A DNA stretch of 21,557 nucleotides. Source: Alistipes sp. (lineage in GTDB: Bacteria > Bacteroidota > Bacteroidia > Bacteroidales > Rikenellaceae). This document shows, piece after piece, positions 6,370-14,647 of this stretch. Numbering within the stretch: position 1 is the first letter of the stretch; the number at the start of each line of letters is the position of its first letter. A program made the position numbers and the translations under genes. The stretch spans positions 1-21,557 of the forward strand of contig JAFXIS010000058.1 in assembly GCA_017532885.1 (NCBI GenBank), given 5' to 3'. The notes beneath the pieces were generated by a model. That model was not told where the DNA came from. It did not search any database and was given only the letters and a program-made list of their open reading frames with translations.

Positions 6370-8730
6370 CTACATGCGGGAAGCCCCATCACCTTTCTCT
6401 ATACTCTTTGAGCTGAAGGCCTTACCACTTTTGAACGACCACGAAACACCAAAGCGGACATTTATATTATTACCTCCACCCCAAGTATTGATGCGGCGGG
6501 TGAAATCATCTTGACGGAAAGCAATCATTTGGTCCTGATTAAGGATATTATTTACATCACAAACCAAAGTCCAATTATCTTTAATCTGCTTCTTTACCGA
6601 TAGCGAGAGGTGATTTTGACCCTTGACTTGTGCATTGCTCTCCACAATATTGGTAAAGCCATACAGCGAAGCGTCGATATAGAATTTACATGGCAGCTTA
6701 AAGGTCATTGAGGTATACCACGACGCCATAGAGTGAGTAGTTACGGGGCTATCGGCAGTTAGGCGCTGCTCCATCAATATACCCGTAAGATTTGTTGTCC
6801 AATCCCACCACTTGGTAAGGGTTACGGGCAGGCTTACATTTATCGAGTAATTACATATATTGGGCAGGTTGGCGTAGGTGAGGTTCAACATACGGGGGTC
6901 TGTCGGGTCAGCAACAACCATCTGCGAAATGCGGTCTTTGGTTACCATCGCCATAAGCGACACACTATATTTATATGCCACCACGGCGGTAAATGAGTAG
7001 GAGTCGGTATATGCGGGGTCGAGTAGCGGATTACCCGTCTGGTAGGTGTAGTCCGACACCTGCATTCGCTGGGGCATAAGAGCCCAGAAGCCGGGACGCG
7101 AAATCGTGCGTGAATATTGCGCCACCAATGAGTGCTTACCCTGCTTATCGAGCGCAAACGAGAGGTTTGCATTTGGGAATAGCGAGAAATAGCGTTGGCT
7201 CACATCGGCACCCTTACCGTTGGTATGAGTATATTCACCACGCATGCCCACAACGGCACTCCAACGGCCATAGCGCATCGAAGCAACAGCATATGCAGCA
7301 GCGATATTCTCGGCATAGGAGATATCGTAATCGTCCACAACCGAGGGGACCCACTCGCCGGTTTTTTGGTAGCGATATTTTGCTGCCGAGTTAATCTCGT
7401 TGTAGGTGTATTTCGCACCATATTTCAGTGTCCAATGCTGCGAGAATGTACGCTCACGCGCCGCCGTCGCAGTAGCCACACGAAACAGGCCCAAATTATC
7501 ATTCTTGTAGAGAGAGTCATATTGCGGCAAGGGTAACTCACTGATAGAGGTGTGATTATCCGAGCCATTACGGGTGTCGCGATGGGTGTAGTCGGCAATA
7601 AACTTCAGAACAGAGCCGAGCGTGTCGGTTTTGATGATATAGTTGAGCGTAGCCGTATAGTTTTCATACTCGTTATATGTCTTGAACAGGCTCTCGCTCA
7701 GGCGCTCGGCCTCCTCACTACGATACAATGTCGAAGAGGTATTGTCGTCGTTGCTATCATTTACCCAAAAATCGAACGACGCGCCCAAAGTATGCTTCGG
7801 ATTCAACTCCGCCACCGCCGAGAGGCTTGTGCCATAGCTATGGTATTTGCTCCTTTGCAACGACGAGGCATTCATCGAGGCATTTGTCGAGTGGTAAGAG
7901 GTATTCTCCTCGGCATGCCAATCGCTTTTATGAGGGCTATACCACCCCGAAGCCGAGAGGTCGAATTTTCCCACGCGGGCATTTATCGAAGCCGAGGGAT
8001 TATAATGTTGCAAATCTTTTGATTGCGAAGTGTACATCCTCACCGAGCCCATAACTCCGTTATCCAAACGGCGACGCGTCGTAATCTTGATTATACCGCC
8101 CGACGACGAGGCATCATAGTCGGCACCGGTCTGCGGCACAATCTCAATCTTCGAGATATCCTCGGCACGCAACTGCTGCACATATCGCACCAACTCCTCG
8201 CCCGAGAGCCTTATCTCGCGGTCGTTGATATAGACCTTCGTGCCACTCGCGCCATTAATCGAAATCTCATCATCATCGACTTTCACGCCGGGCGACTGCT
8301 TCAACAGCTCGGTGCCATCCTTGCCGATAGCGGCAGCCGAGTTATTCACATCCACCACAAAGCGGTCCGCCTCGCGGCGTATCATCGTAGCCTCGACAAC
8401 CACCTCGCCAATCTCGGTGGCGGACTCCTTAAGTACGATATCTCCCAAGTCGGTATCGCCCACAACGCTCACCTCGCGCACGATGCTCTCATAGCCAACA
8501 AACTCCGCCGACAGAGTATAATCACCCTGCGGCAAAGTGAATGCAAATTCGCCTTTATCATCGGTCGTTTGGCCCGAAACGACATCCTCACCCTGTTCGA
8601 CAATAACCGTAGCATAACCAATAGGAGAGCCATTATCATCAACCACGCGACCCTTCACGCGATACGAGGCAGCCATCACAAAGGATGCACACATCGAGAA
8701 ACATACCAATAGAGAGAAAAACTTTTTCAT
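6370..8730 (-). CDS. TonB-dependent-receptor-like outer-membrane beta-barrel protein
   Basis: 786 residues from ATG 8730, the start that puts a good signal peptide first (MKKFFSLLVCFSMCASFVMA); an upstream in-frame start would bury it and overlap the promoter. Residues ~23-105 are a carboxypeptidase-regulatory-like Ig domain (VKGRVVDDNGSPIGYATV), ~120-215 a plug domain (IGKDGTELLKQSPGVKV; KIEIVPQTGADYDASSSGG), and the rest an outer-membrane barrel of the OMP_b-brl_3 type ending in FGVSWSFKSGK. No SusD partner, anti-sigma or sugar-utilisation gene is adjacent, so the substrate cannot be guessed. The extreme C-terminus is extended by about 20 polar residues past the last barrel strand. A dedicated promoter and palindrome lie upstream. 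Confidence 0.92.
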   Translation of the reverse strand: MKKFFSLLVCFSMCASFVMAASYRVKGRVVDDNGSPIGYATVIVEQGEDVVSGQTTDDKGEFAFTLPQGDYTLSAEFVGYESIVREVSVVGDTDLGDIVLKESATEIGEVVVEATMIRREADRFVVDVNNSAAAIGKDGTELLKQSPGVKVDDDEISINGASGTKVYINDREIRLSGEELVRYVQQLRAEDISKIEIVPQTGADYDASSSGGIIKITTRRRLDNGVMGSVRMYTSQSKDLQHYNPSASINARVGKFDLSASGWYSPHKSDWHAEENTSYHSTNASMNASSLQRSKYHSYGTSLSAVAELNPKHTLGASFDFWVNDSNDDNTSSTLYRSEEAERLSESLFKTYNEYENYTATLNYIIKTDTLGSVLKFIADYTHRDTRNGSDNHTSISELPLPQYDSLYKNDNLGLFRVATATAARERTFSQHWTLKYGAKYTYNEINSAAKYRYQKTGEWVPSVVDDYDISYAENIAAAYAVASMRYGRWSAVVGMRGEYTHTNGKGADVSQRYFSLFPNANLSFALDKQGKHSLVAQYSRTISRPGFWALMPQRMQVSDYTYQTGNPLLDPAYTDSYSFTAVVAYKYSVSLMAMVTKDRISQMVVADPTDPRMLNLTYANLPNICNYSINVSLPVTLTKWWDWTTNLTGILMEQRLTADSPVTTHSMASWYTSMTFKLPCKFYIDASLYGFTNIVESNAQVKGQNHLSLSVKKQIKDNWTLVCDVNNILNQDQMIAFRQDDFTRRINTWGGGNNINVRFGVSWSFKSGKAFSSKSIEKGDGASRM

Positions 8731-8772
8731 ATTATTTTGAGGTTTTACTGATTTTGTATCTGTTTTACGATG

Positions 8773-8803
8773 CAAATATAGACATCTTTTACTACTTTGC
8801 AAA
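8773..8803 (-). promoter_or_regulatory. Promoter for the outer-membrane protein gene
   Basis: On the minus strand, TTTG (plus-strand CAAA 8800-8803), a 19-base spacer and TATATTTG (plus-strand CAAATATA 8773-8780) fit the Bacteroidetes consensus. The leader before ATG 8730 would be roughly 35 bases. Confidence 0.7.
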
Positions 8804-8811
8804 ACAAAGTA
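8793..8811. promoter_or_regulatory. Palindrome over the -33 box, possible operator
   Basis: TACTTTG (8793-8799) and CAAAGTA (8805-8811) form a perfect 7-bp inverted repeat with a 5-base centre CAAAA. It covers the -33 element of the preceding promoter, the position expected for a repressor site. The cognate regulator is not in the window. From 8812 to 8940 I see only AT-rich intergenic DNA with no further recognisable site. Confidence 0.5.
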
Positions 8812-8940
8812 CTAATTTTTGCACATTTTTTTTTAATACCTATATTTATACTATAACGAGAACCGCCCAAAATGCAGAACATTCGGGGGCGTAAAACTCT
8901 TTTCGAAATATATTCGGCTAAAAAAAAGAGGAGAGAAAAT

Positions 8941-10317
8941 TTACCTCAAATCGAGGACCATGGCCCTATCGCAGGCGGGGTTACCCGTACCCAGGTCGAA
9001 GCCATCGCTAAAGTCAAGCGGATACTCCACATCCATAAAACCAAGAGGGGCGTAAAACTCCTTCAATTTAGGATGTGAGGGGATTAACATTGCGGCACGA
9101 TAGCCTCGGTGGCGCATCTCTTCAATCGCCTCATGCACAACGCCTTGCGCAAAACCTCGACCACGCCAATTAGAATCGGTCGCGACGGCATAGAGATAGC
9201 CCGTAGGACCATAATCGGTCTGCAACTCCACAACAAAAGCCATCGACACTACCCTACCCTCCGCCTCGCGACAGAATAGGTTTTCGGGGCGAAAAACATC
9301 GGTCAAAAAGATATCTATAAACTCGCGGCTATCGCCAAAGACCCGCTGCCATAGGTCGCGACACTGCAACTCCCTTGCCAAGAGAAGTTTAAGGCTCATG
9401 CGTTCCTGCTTCCGCACGGGATTATACTGCTCCTTGGCGCGACGCAGACCCGCAAGCCCCATATCCTCCTCGCGATTGACCAACTCGTAACCTCGAGCCA
9501 AAAGCGCACGCGCAAATTCACGATTTATCATCGGGAAAGCACCCTCATACGCAGAGTCCGCCTTCTCGGTGTGGGTACAAAACATCGTTTTCGAGATTGC
9601 TGAGCCATAGGTAAAGGCCACGACCTTATCTTCGACTTTCAGTACAAGGCCCTCAGCATCAAGCTCGCTCCACGCCCCGAACACGCGACGAATAGCACCC
9701 TGCTCGTCACTCTCGCGACAATCGACCACCTCACCCGTATCTGCCGCCTTGCGCTGCTGCCAGCGACACTCCAGGCTCAGGCACTCATCGAAGTGCTGAG
9801 GTGCAAGAGGCTCGACACTCCACCGATATTTAGACTCAAACTTATTCACATGATTGCGCTTGGGCTTATAACGGCTACCCGGCAGCGTTGCCAAAGCCTC
9901 AACCGAGTAGATATAATCTTGATAATCAGGATTATCGCACACCGCAAAACACTCCTCACCGTGCCACATTGCGACGCTAAACCGGCCCTCTGCCCAAGCC
10001 TTAAAACTCTCAACTATCGCCCTATCGGCACAAACGATATGCAGACGCTCACCTCGCGCATCAACATGGCTCTTCAAGCGAGAGAAAATCTCCTCAAGCT
10101 GCGCCCCGCCAACTATCATATAACCAAAATCCCCCTCGCCCGAGAGGTCAAAACGCACAACTAACGCCCCACAAACCTCTGCCCATGCGGTATGGTATGT
10201 CGTTTGCCACGCATACAGGTTTGTAAAGGTATGGTCACACATCGACCCTGCGCCCCCGATTAAGAGCGCATCAATCATGGTTTTATCGCATAAACATATC
10301 TCCCGAAACTGAATCAT
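8941..10317 (-). CDS. DUF2156 (LPG-synthase-like) and GNAT acyltransferase fusion
   Basis: 458 residues from ATG 10317; I prefer this start over the one 24 bases upstream because DUF2156 proteins typically begin with this type of sequence (MIQFREICLCDK). Residues 1 to ~305 are a DUF2156 domain, related to the aminoacyl-transfer domain of MprF, with the family signature NREEDMGLAGLRRAKEQY from residue 281. Residues ~318-458 are a second acyltransferase domain of the GNAT type, with the acetyl-CoA loop RGRGFA at 385-390 preceded by a beta strand (YLYAVAT). No membrane segments are present, unlike MprF, so this is a cytoplasmic protein. Acceptor unknown. It is the last gene of the unit, 51 bases after rlmH. 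Confidence 0.85.
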   Translation of the reverse strand: MIQFREICLCDKTMIDALLIGGAGSMCDHTFTNLYAWQTTYHTAWAEVCGALVVRFDLSGEGDFGYMIVGGAQLEEIFSRLKSHVDARGERLHIVCADRAIVESFKAWAEGRFSVAMWHGEECFAVCDNPDYQDYIYSVEALATLPGSRYKPKRNHVNKFESKYRWSVEPLAPQHFDECLSLECRWQQRKAADTGEVVDCRESDEQGAIRRVFGAWSELDAEGLVLKVEDKVVAFTYGSAISKTMFCTHTEKADSAYEGAFPMINREFARALLARGYELVNREEDMGLAGLRRAKEQYNPVRKQERMSLKLLLARELQCRDLWQRVFGDSREFIDIFLTDVFRPENLFCREAEGRVVSMAFVVELQTDYGPTGYLYAVATDSNWRGRGFAQGVVHEAIEEMRHRGYRAAMLIPSHPKLKEFYAPLGFMDVEYPLDFSDGFDLGTGNPACDRAMVLDLR

Positions 10318-10368
10318 CGCTGATAATGAGTTACACGACATGGTTACAAAAATCTTGCTAAAGAGTTG

Positions 10369-10842
10369 TTATTCGTGATGATAGGGCTCGTTGTGAAGAA
10401 TTGTAAAAGCCCTATATAGCTGCTCGGCAAAGATAGCACGCACAATCTGGTGCGAAAAGGTCATCTTCGAGAGCGAGATTTTTCCGTTGGCGCGGGCATA
10501 GACCTCCTCCGAAAAGCCGTAAGGGCCACCTATTACCAGCACCAAGCGTTTTACGCCCGAGAGCATACGCTTCTGCAGCCAATCGGCATACTCCATTGAG
10601 GTGTATTGCACTCCTCGCTCATCCATCAACACCAAAAAATCGCCCTCGACGATATTTTTCAATATTGCCTCTCCCTCCAACTGTTTCTGGCGCGAAGCTG
10701 CCATATTGCGGGTGTTGCGGACATCGGCAATGGTCGTAACCGCGAATTTGCAATAACGATTTATGCGCTTAGAGTACATTGCCACAAGCGCCTCAACCTC
10801 CGCGGAATCGGTCTTTCCTACAACTATAAGTTCGATATTCAT
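10369..10842 (-). CDS. rlmH: 23S rRNA (pseudouridine1915-N3)-methyltransferase RlmH
   Basis: 157 residues, full length for the family. RlmH is a homodimeric SPOUT methyltransferase that uses S-adenosylmethionine to methylate pseudouridine 1915 in helix 69 of 23S rRNA on the assembled 70S ribosome. The trefoil-knot SAM-binding signatures are visible: FLVLMDERG (69-77), LVIGGPYGF (102-110), and the C-terminal LSKMTFSHQIVRAIFAEQLYR segment followed by the conserved HNEPYHH (150-156). Its ATG lies only three bases after the stop of the upstream GH2-like gene, so the two are very probably translated from one message. Confidence 0.97.
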   Translation of the reverse strand: MNIELIVVGKTDSAEVEALVAMYSKRINRYCKFAVTTIADVRNTRNMAASRQKQLEGEAILKNIVEGDFLVLMDERGVQYTSMEYADWLQKRMLSGVKRLVLVIGGPYGFSEEVYARANGKISLSKMTFSHQIVRAIFAEQLYRAFTILHNEPYHHE

Positions 10843-10845
10843 ATC

Positions 10846-12150
10846 CTACAAATCGCTGTTCCACTCGCCGGCTGCACCCTCATAGATTATGGGGCGCGAC
10901 TTCTCGACCGACTTCAACCACTGATAAGCCTTATACATATTGTAGCCGTTGCCCGACATATCACCACCCAACGAGAAGCCGATAACACATGAGTGGTTGC
11001 GCGAGCGATAATACATAGCCTTCACGCGGCGCAGATATTCATCCTTCAACGCAGGGTCGTTCGAGGGCGTACCTCCCACCTTACGGTCGTCACCTGCCAC
11101 AGAGTTAATATTCGCTCTATCAATCACATACATGCCTGCCTTATCGCATACATCATAGAACCACTTGGGTTGCGGATAGTCGGGGCAGAGCGTATTATAA
11201 CCCTCCTTTTTGAGTTGCGCTACTGCCGCAGCCGTAGCCTTAGCATCCGCCAAAGCATTGAAATGCTCCCTGCGCTTTAACTGAAGCTCCTTATCGAAAC
11301 GATAGACCTTACCATCGCGTAGCTCCGTTAAACCAAAGCCCACTTTGAACGGAATATACTCCCACAACATACCATTTCGCTTAACATAGAGCGTAACGCT
11401 ATAAAGCGGCGCCTTACCCTCACCCCACTTATTCTCATAAGCATGATATATGTAGGGATGGAAACACAGCGTATCGGTTGAGCGGCCCGCAACCTCCAAC
11501 TCGTTTACACTATACTCCAGAAGTTTGCCATTCGGAGCATAGATATCATAACCTATCTGAATGGTTTCAGGATAATTAAAATCGTTATTTGCCACAACCC
11601 TCAAATCCAGCTCTGCAAAACTGCGTGTAGAATCGGGGCGCAGCGCCACCTCAAAATCCTGTACCGCCAAACGGCGCTGCGCAAAGAGATAGCAATTCTC
11701 AAACTGCTTGCGCTTGGGCTCCTCAACACCCTGCTGCAACTGCTCAAAGCGGCTCTTGCGCACACAGACAATAATCTCGTTTGCACCTTGACGAAGGTAT
11801 GGCGACACAAGAAAATCGGCAGGTGTCAAAGCATCCTCCACTTCGGCAGCTACACGATTGTTAATCAATAGAGTATAAGCGCCACCCACACTCTCCAAAT
11901 GCAGAAAAATATTATAATCATTGAGCGAGGAATCAAGCTCCACATGCTGCAAAAAACGCTCCTCGCCACCCGCTGCGACCAACAACTCCGGAGCGAATGC
12001 CATATGGCGATTTATGGCGGCTCTATTATCCGCCTCGGCATCCTCGCGCTTGTCATATGTAATAAACTCCGAGCGGAAAATCTGCGCATCCTGCGCCATA
12101 ACGCTTATAATCGAACATAGGGCTACACCCAACAGGAAAAATCGTTTCAT
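10846..12150 (-). CDS. Exported GH2 (beta-galactosidase-like) protein, truncated and catalytically incomplete
   Basis: 434 residues from ATG 12150 with a signal peptide (MKRFFLLGVALCSIISVMAQ). Residues ~40-140 resemble the GH2 sugar-binding jelly roll, ~150-270 the Ig-like domain, and ~285-434 the first part of the TIM barrel: YPQPKWFYDVCDKAGMYVID and RSRNHSCVIGFSLGGDMSG match the LacZ pattern (HYPNHPLWY..CDRYGLYVVDEAN; RNHPSVIIWSLGNESG). The acid/base pair Asn-Glu of LacZ is Gly396-Asp397 here, and the protein stops after SRPIIYEGAAGEW, before the barrel strand that carries the nucleophile Glu. It therefore should not hydrolyse glycosides in the normal way. The stop is three bases before rlmH with no trace of a lost 3' half, so this looks like a maintained short protein, not a fresh frameshift. 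Carbohydrate binding is a possible role. Confidence 0.82.
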   Translation of the reverse strand: MKRFFLLGVALCSIISVMAQDAQIFRSEFITYDKREDAEADNRAAINRHMAFAPELLVAAGGEERFLQHVELDSSLNDYNIFLHLESVGGAYTLLINNRVAAEVEDALTPADFLVSPYLRQGANEIIVCVRKSRFEQLQQGVEEPKRKQFENCYLFAQRRLAVQDFEVALRPDSTRSFAELDLRVVANNDFNYPETIQIGYDIYAPNGKLLEYSVNELEVAGRSTDTLCFHPYIYHAYENKWGEGKAPLYSVTLYVKRNGMLWEYIPFKVGFGLTELRDGKVYRFDKELQLKRREHFNALADAKATAAAVAQLKKEGYNTLCPDYPQPKWFYDVCDKAGMYVIDRANINSVAGDDRKVGGTPSNDPALKDEYLRRVKAMYYRSRNHSCVIGFSLGGDMSGNGYNMYKAYQWLKSVEKSRPIIYEGAAGEWNSDL

Positions 12151-12209
12151 ATGCAATAAAATTTATTACCGCGCCACATAATGCGCATAAAACGCACCAG
12201 ACACAAGGG

Positions 12210-12240
12210 CAAAGGTACTTTTTTTTTGACAAATATCAAA
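12210..12240 (-). promoter_or_regulatory. Promoter for the GH2-like/rlmH/DUF2156-GNAT unit
   Basis: Minus-strand TTTG (plus CAAA 12237-12240), 19-base spacer, TACCTTTG (plus CAAAGGTA 12210-12217). The leader before ATG 12150 would be about 55 bases. Confidence 0.65.
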
Positions 12241-12256
12241 TTATTGACTACCTTTG
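12225..12256 (+). promoter_or_regulatory. Promoter for asnS
   Basis: TTTG at 12225-12228, 20-base spacer, TACCTTTG at 12249-12256. It is interleaved back to back with the divergent promoter and shares the same -7 octamer in mirror orientation. The leader to ATG 12352 would be about 90 bases, AT-rich, with no visible T-box or attenuator stem. Confidence 0.68.
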
Positions 12257-12351
12257 TAGGTTGATGAAAATGTTATCATTTATTTCGATAGCACAAGGAG
12301 CGTATAAATCAAGAAAATTATAGAAAAAATAATATAGAAAGGCATAAGATT

Positions 12352-13740
12352 ATGAAAACTCAGAGAATTGCAGAGATTCTGAAATCAAGCGCCACAGGTT
12401 GCGACATCACCGTAAAGGGTTGGGTACGCACAAAGCGTGGCAACAAGAATGTAGCTTTCATCGCACTGAACGACGGCTCTTGCGTTGCAAACATTCAGAT
12501 TGTAGTAGATTTGGCAAACGCCGACGAGGAAGTTTTGAAGCAGATTACCACAGGTGCATGTATCCGCGTAGATGGTAAGTTGGTAGAGTCACTCGGCGCA
12601 GGTCAGGGCGTAGAGGTACAGGCCGAGAAGATTGAGATTTACGGCACAGCAGACCCCGAGACTTACCCCTTGCAGAAGAAGGGTCACTCGTTGGAGTTCT
12701 TGCGCGATATCGCATACCTGCGTCCCCGTACAAACACCTTCGGCGCAATCCTCCGCATCCGCCACGCAATGGCTTATGCTATTCACAAGTATTTTAACGA
12801 CAACGGCTTCTACTACCTCCACACTCCGCTTATCACAGGTTCGGACTGCGAGGGTGCTGGAGCTATGTTTAATGTAACAACTCTTGACATTGCCAATCCT
12901 CCCCGCACCGAGGAGGGTAAGGTAGACTACTCGCAGGATTTCTTCGGCAAGCCTTGCAACCTTACGGTATCGGGTCAGTTGGAGGGTGAGTTGGGTGCGC
13001 TCTCTATGGGTCGCATCTATACTTTCGGACCTACATTCCGTGCCGAGAATTCAAACACACCCCGCCACTTGGCAGAGTTCTGGATGATTGAGCCCGAGAT
13101 GGCGTTCTATGAGTTGGAGGACAATATGGAGTTGGCTGAGGACTTCTTGAAGTACCTTATTCGTTACGCGTTGGAGAACTGCCGCGAGGATTTGGAGTTC
13201 ATGAACAAGATGTGGGACAACGAGCTTATCGCTCGCTTGGAGTTTGTCTTGGCAAACGACTTCGTGCGCTTGGACTACACCGAGGGTATCGAGATTTTGA
13301 AGGCTTCGGGCCGCAAGTTCGAGTTCCCCTGCGATTGGGGTTGCGACCTTCAGTCGGAGCATGAGCGTTATCTCGTGGAGGAGCACTTCAAGCGTCCTGT
13401 TATCCTGATTAACTATCCGAAGGAGATTAAGGCCTTCTATATGAAGCAGAACGAGGACGGCAAGACTGTTCGCGCTATGGATGTGTTGTTCCCAAAAATC
13501 GGCGAGATTATCGGTGGTTCGGAGCGTGAGGCCGACTATGGCAAACTTTCTGCACGCGTGAAGGAACTCGGTATGAACGAGCAGGATATTTGGTGGTATT
13601 TGGATACTCGTCGTTGGGGCTCGGCACCTCACTCAGGCTTCGGCTTGGGCTTTGAGCGTCTGCTCTTGTTCGTTACGGGTATGGGTAACATCCGCGATGT
13701 GATTCCATTCCCCCGTACTCCGAATAACGCAGAGTTCTAA
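12352..13740 (+). CDS. asnS: Asparagine--tRNA ligase
   Basis: 462 residues, the usual length for a bacterial AsnRS, which charges tRNA-Asn with asparagine using ATP in the cytoplasm. The N-terminal OB-fold anticodon-binding domain is at about 15-110 ([21 protein letters not shown]). The class II catalytic core shows [10 protein letters not shown], motif 2 around [15 protein letters not shown] (from residue 229) and motif 3 [12 protein letters not shown] with the catalytic Arg436. The ENSNTPRHL signature and the ending [14 protein letters not shown] separate it from AspRS. Having a dedicated AsnRS suggests direct charging, not only the transamidation route. It has its own promoter and is followed after 42 bases by the SGNH hydrolase gene. 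Confidence 0.97.
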   Translation: MKTQRIAEILKSSATGCDITVKGWVRTKRGNKNVAFIALNDGSCVANIQIVVDLANADEEVLKQITTGACIRVDGKLVESLGAGQGVEVQAEKIEIYGTADPETYPLQKKGHSLEFLRDIAYLRPRTNTFGAILRIRHAMAYAIHKYFNDNGFYYLHTPLITGSDCEGAGAMFNVTTLDIANPPRTEEGKVDYSQDFFGKPCNLTVSGQLEGELGALSMGRIYTFGPTFRAENSNTPRHLAEFWMIEPEMAFYELEDNMELAEDFLKYLIRYALENCREDLEFMNKMWDNELIARLEFVLANDFVRLDYTEGIEILKASGRKFEFPCDWGCDLQSEHERYLVEEHFKRPVILINYPKEIKAFYMKQNEDGKTVRAMDVLFPKIGEIIGGSEREADYGKLSARVKELGMNEQDIWWYLDTRRWGSAPHSGFGLGFERLLLFVTGMGNIRDVIPFPRTPNNAEF

Positions 13741-13782
13741 TCTGCTGTACGAACAGAACGACAACCCATAACCTCTAAACTT

Positions 13783-14559
13783 ATGAAAAAACTACTATTC
13801 ACGCTCTGCCTCATAGCATCATTGTTGGGTGCAATGTCGGCGGAGGCAAAAGGCAAAGAGAAGAAGGTCTATAACATAGTCTTTATAGGTAATAGCATCA
13901 CACAAGGCGTGTTGCATGAGGACCGCACAAAGACGGCACCTCCTGTGTTTGCCGCAGAGATGATTGGCAAAGCTCTAAAGAGCGAAGTGAAGTTCCGCAA
14001 TGTAGGTAAGGCCGGAGCCACGACATTCGATTGGCTGCCCGAGGCGAAGCGTTATTTCCCTTTGGTTGAGAAGTCTGTTGCGGAGTTGAAGGATGAAAAT
14101 GCTGATGCACAGTTCATTTTCCCCATTATGTTGGGTACAAATGACTCAGCATCGAAAGGTCCGACAGGTTGCCCCGTCAAGAACGAGGACTACAAGAAGA
14201 ACCTTCTTACGATGATTGCCACGATTCGAGAGATGTGCCCCGGAGCAATTTTCGTATTGCAGCAGCCTATCTGGTACAGCCCCAACACCTACAATGGTGC
14301 GGTTTACCTCCTGGATGGCTTGAATCGCATGATGGGCTATACACCCACATTGGTAGAGATTGCCAATGAGAACGACGACATCTACATGGGCGACACCGAG
14401 AGCTTCGAGTTCTTCCACAAGAATTACGAGAAGTACCTCATCGCCGAGCCCGGATATGCCGGAACATTCTACCTCCACCCACACGAGGCAGGTGCCAAAA
14501 AGTTGGCAAAGTTCTGGGCTACAGCTATTATAGCTGCAGTAAAGGCCTCAGGCAAATAG
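13783..14559 (+). CDS. Exported SGNH/GDSL-family hydrolase
   Basis: 258 residues with a signal peptide (MKKLLFTLCLIASLLGAMSAEA). SGNH hydrolases are serine esterases acting on lipids, acetylated sugars or related esters. Block I is GNSIT with the nucleophile Ser38, block II NVGKAG around Gly75-78, block III GTND with Asn120, and block V has His232 in YLHPHEAG. The Asp usually three residues before that His (DxxH) is Phe229 here, so the triad may be a dyad or use another acid. Because it is exported, a periplasmic or surface carbohydrate-esterase role is plausible but not shown. It sits 42 bases after asnS and 88 before rpoN with no clear promoter match on either side. Confidence 0.85.
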   Translation: MKKLLFTLCLIASLLGAMSAEAKGKEKKVYNIVFIGNSITQGVLHEDRTKTAPPVFAAEMIGKALKSEVKFRNVGKAGATTFDWLPEAKRYFPLVEKSVAELKDENADAQFIFPIMLGTNDSASKGPTGCPVKNEDYKKNLLTMIATIREMCPGAIFVLQQPIWYSPNTYNGAVYLLDGLNRMMGYTPTLVEIANENDDIYMGDTESFEFFHKNYEKYLIAEPGYAGTFYLHPHEAGAKKLAKFWATAIIAAVKASGK

Positions 14560-14647
14560 CATTTGCGAGCCTATTGAGCAGCATGCAGGACAGGAATGAA
14601 GAGACTGACGATAAGAGATATTTACAAACCATAAAAGTTGATATAAG

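Noticed and set aside
6183..6392. 69-residue minus-strand open frame across the hairpin element
   Set aside because: It runs through repeats and the end of the outer-membrane protein gene in another frame; the translation has no domain or coding bias.
8023..8712. 229-residue plus-strand frame inside the receptor gene
   Set aside because: Antisense to a well supported coding region; the length is a by-product of codon bias on the other strand. The same applies to 20689-21390 (antisense to lpxB).
6370..8730. Polysaccharide utilisation locus around the TonB-like receptor
   Set aside because: No SusD-like, sulfatase, glycosidase or regulator gene flanks it; the barrel is of a different family from SusC.
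8886..9060. 14-base direct repeat GGGGCGTAAAACTC at 8886-8899 and 9047-9060
   Set aside because: Matches of this length are expected by chance in a window of this size, and the surrounding bases do not align.
12151..12156. Upstream start for the GH2-like gene at 12156
   Set aside because: The codon there is TTG, and the ATG at 12150 gives a standard signal peptide.
12257..12351. T-box or attenuator in the asnS leader
   Set aside because: The leader is AT-rich without a specifier hairpin, T-box core or terminator stem, and T-boxes are not expected in this phylum.
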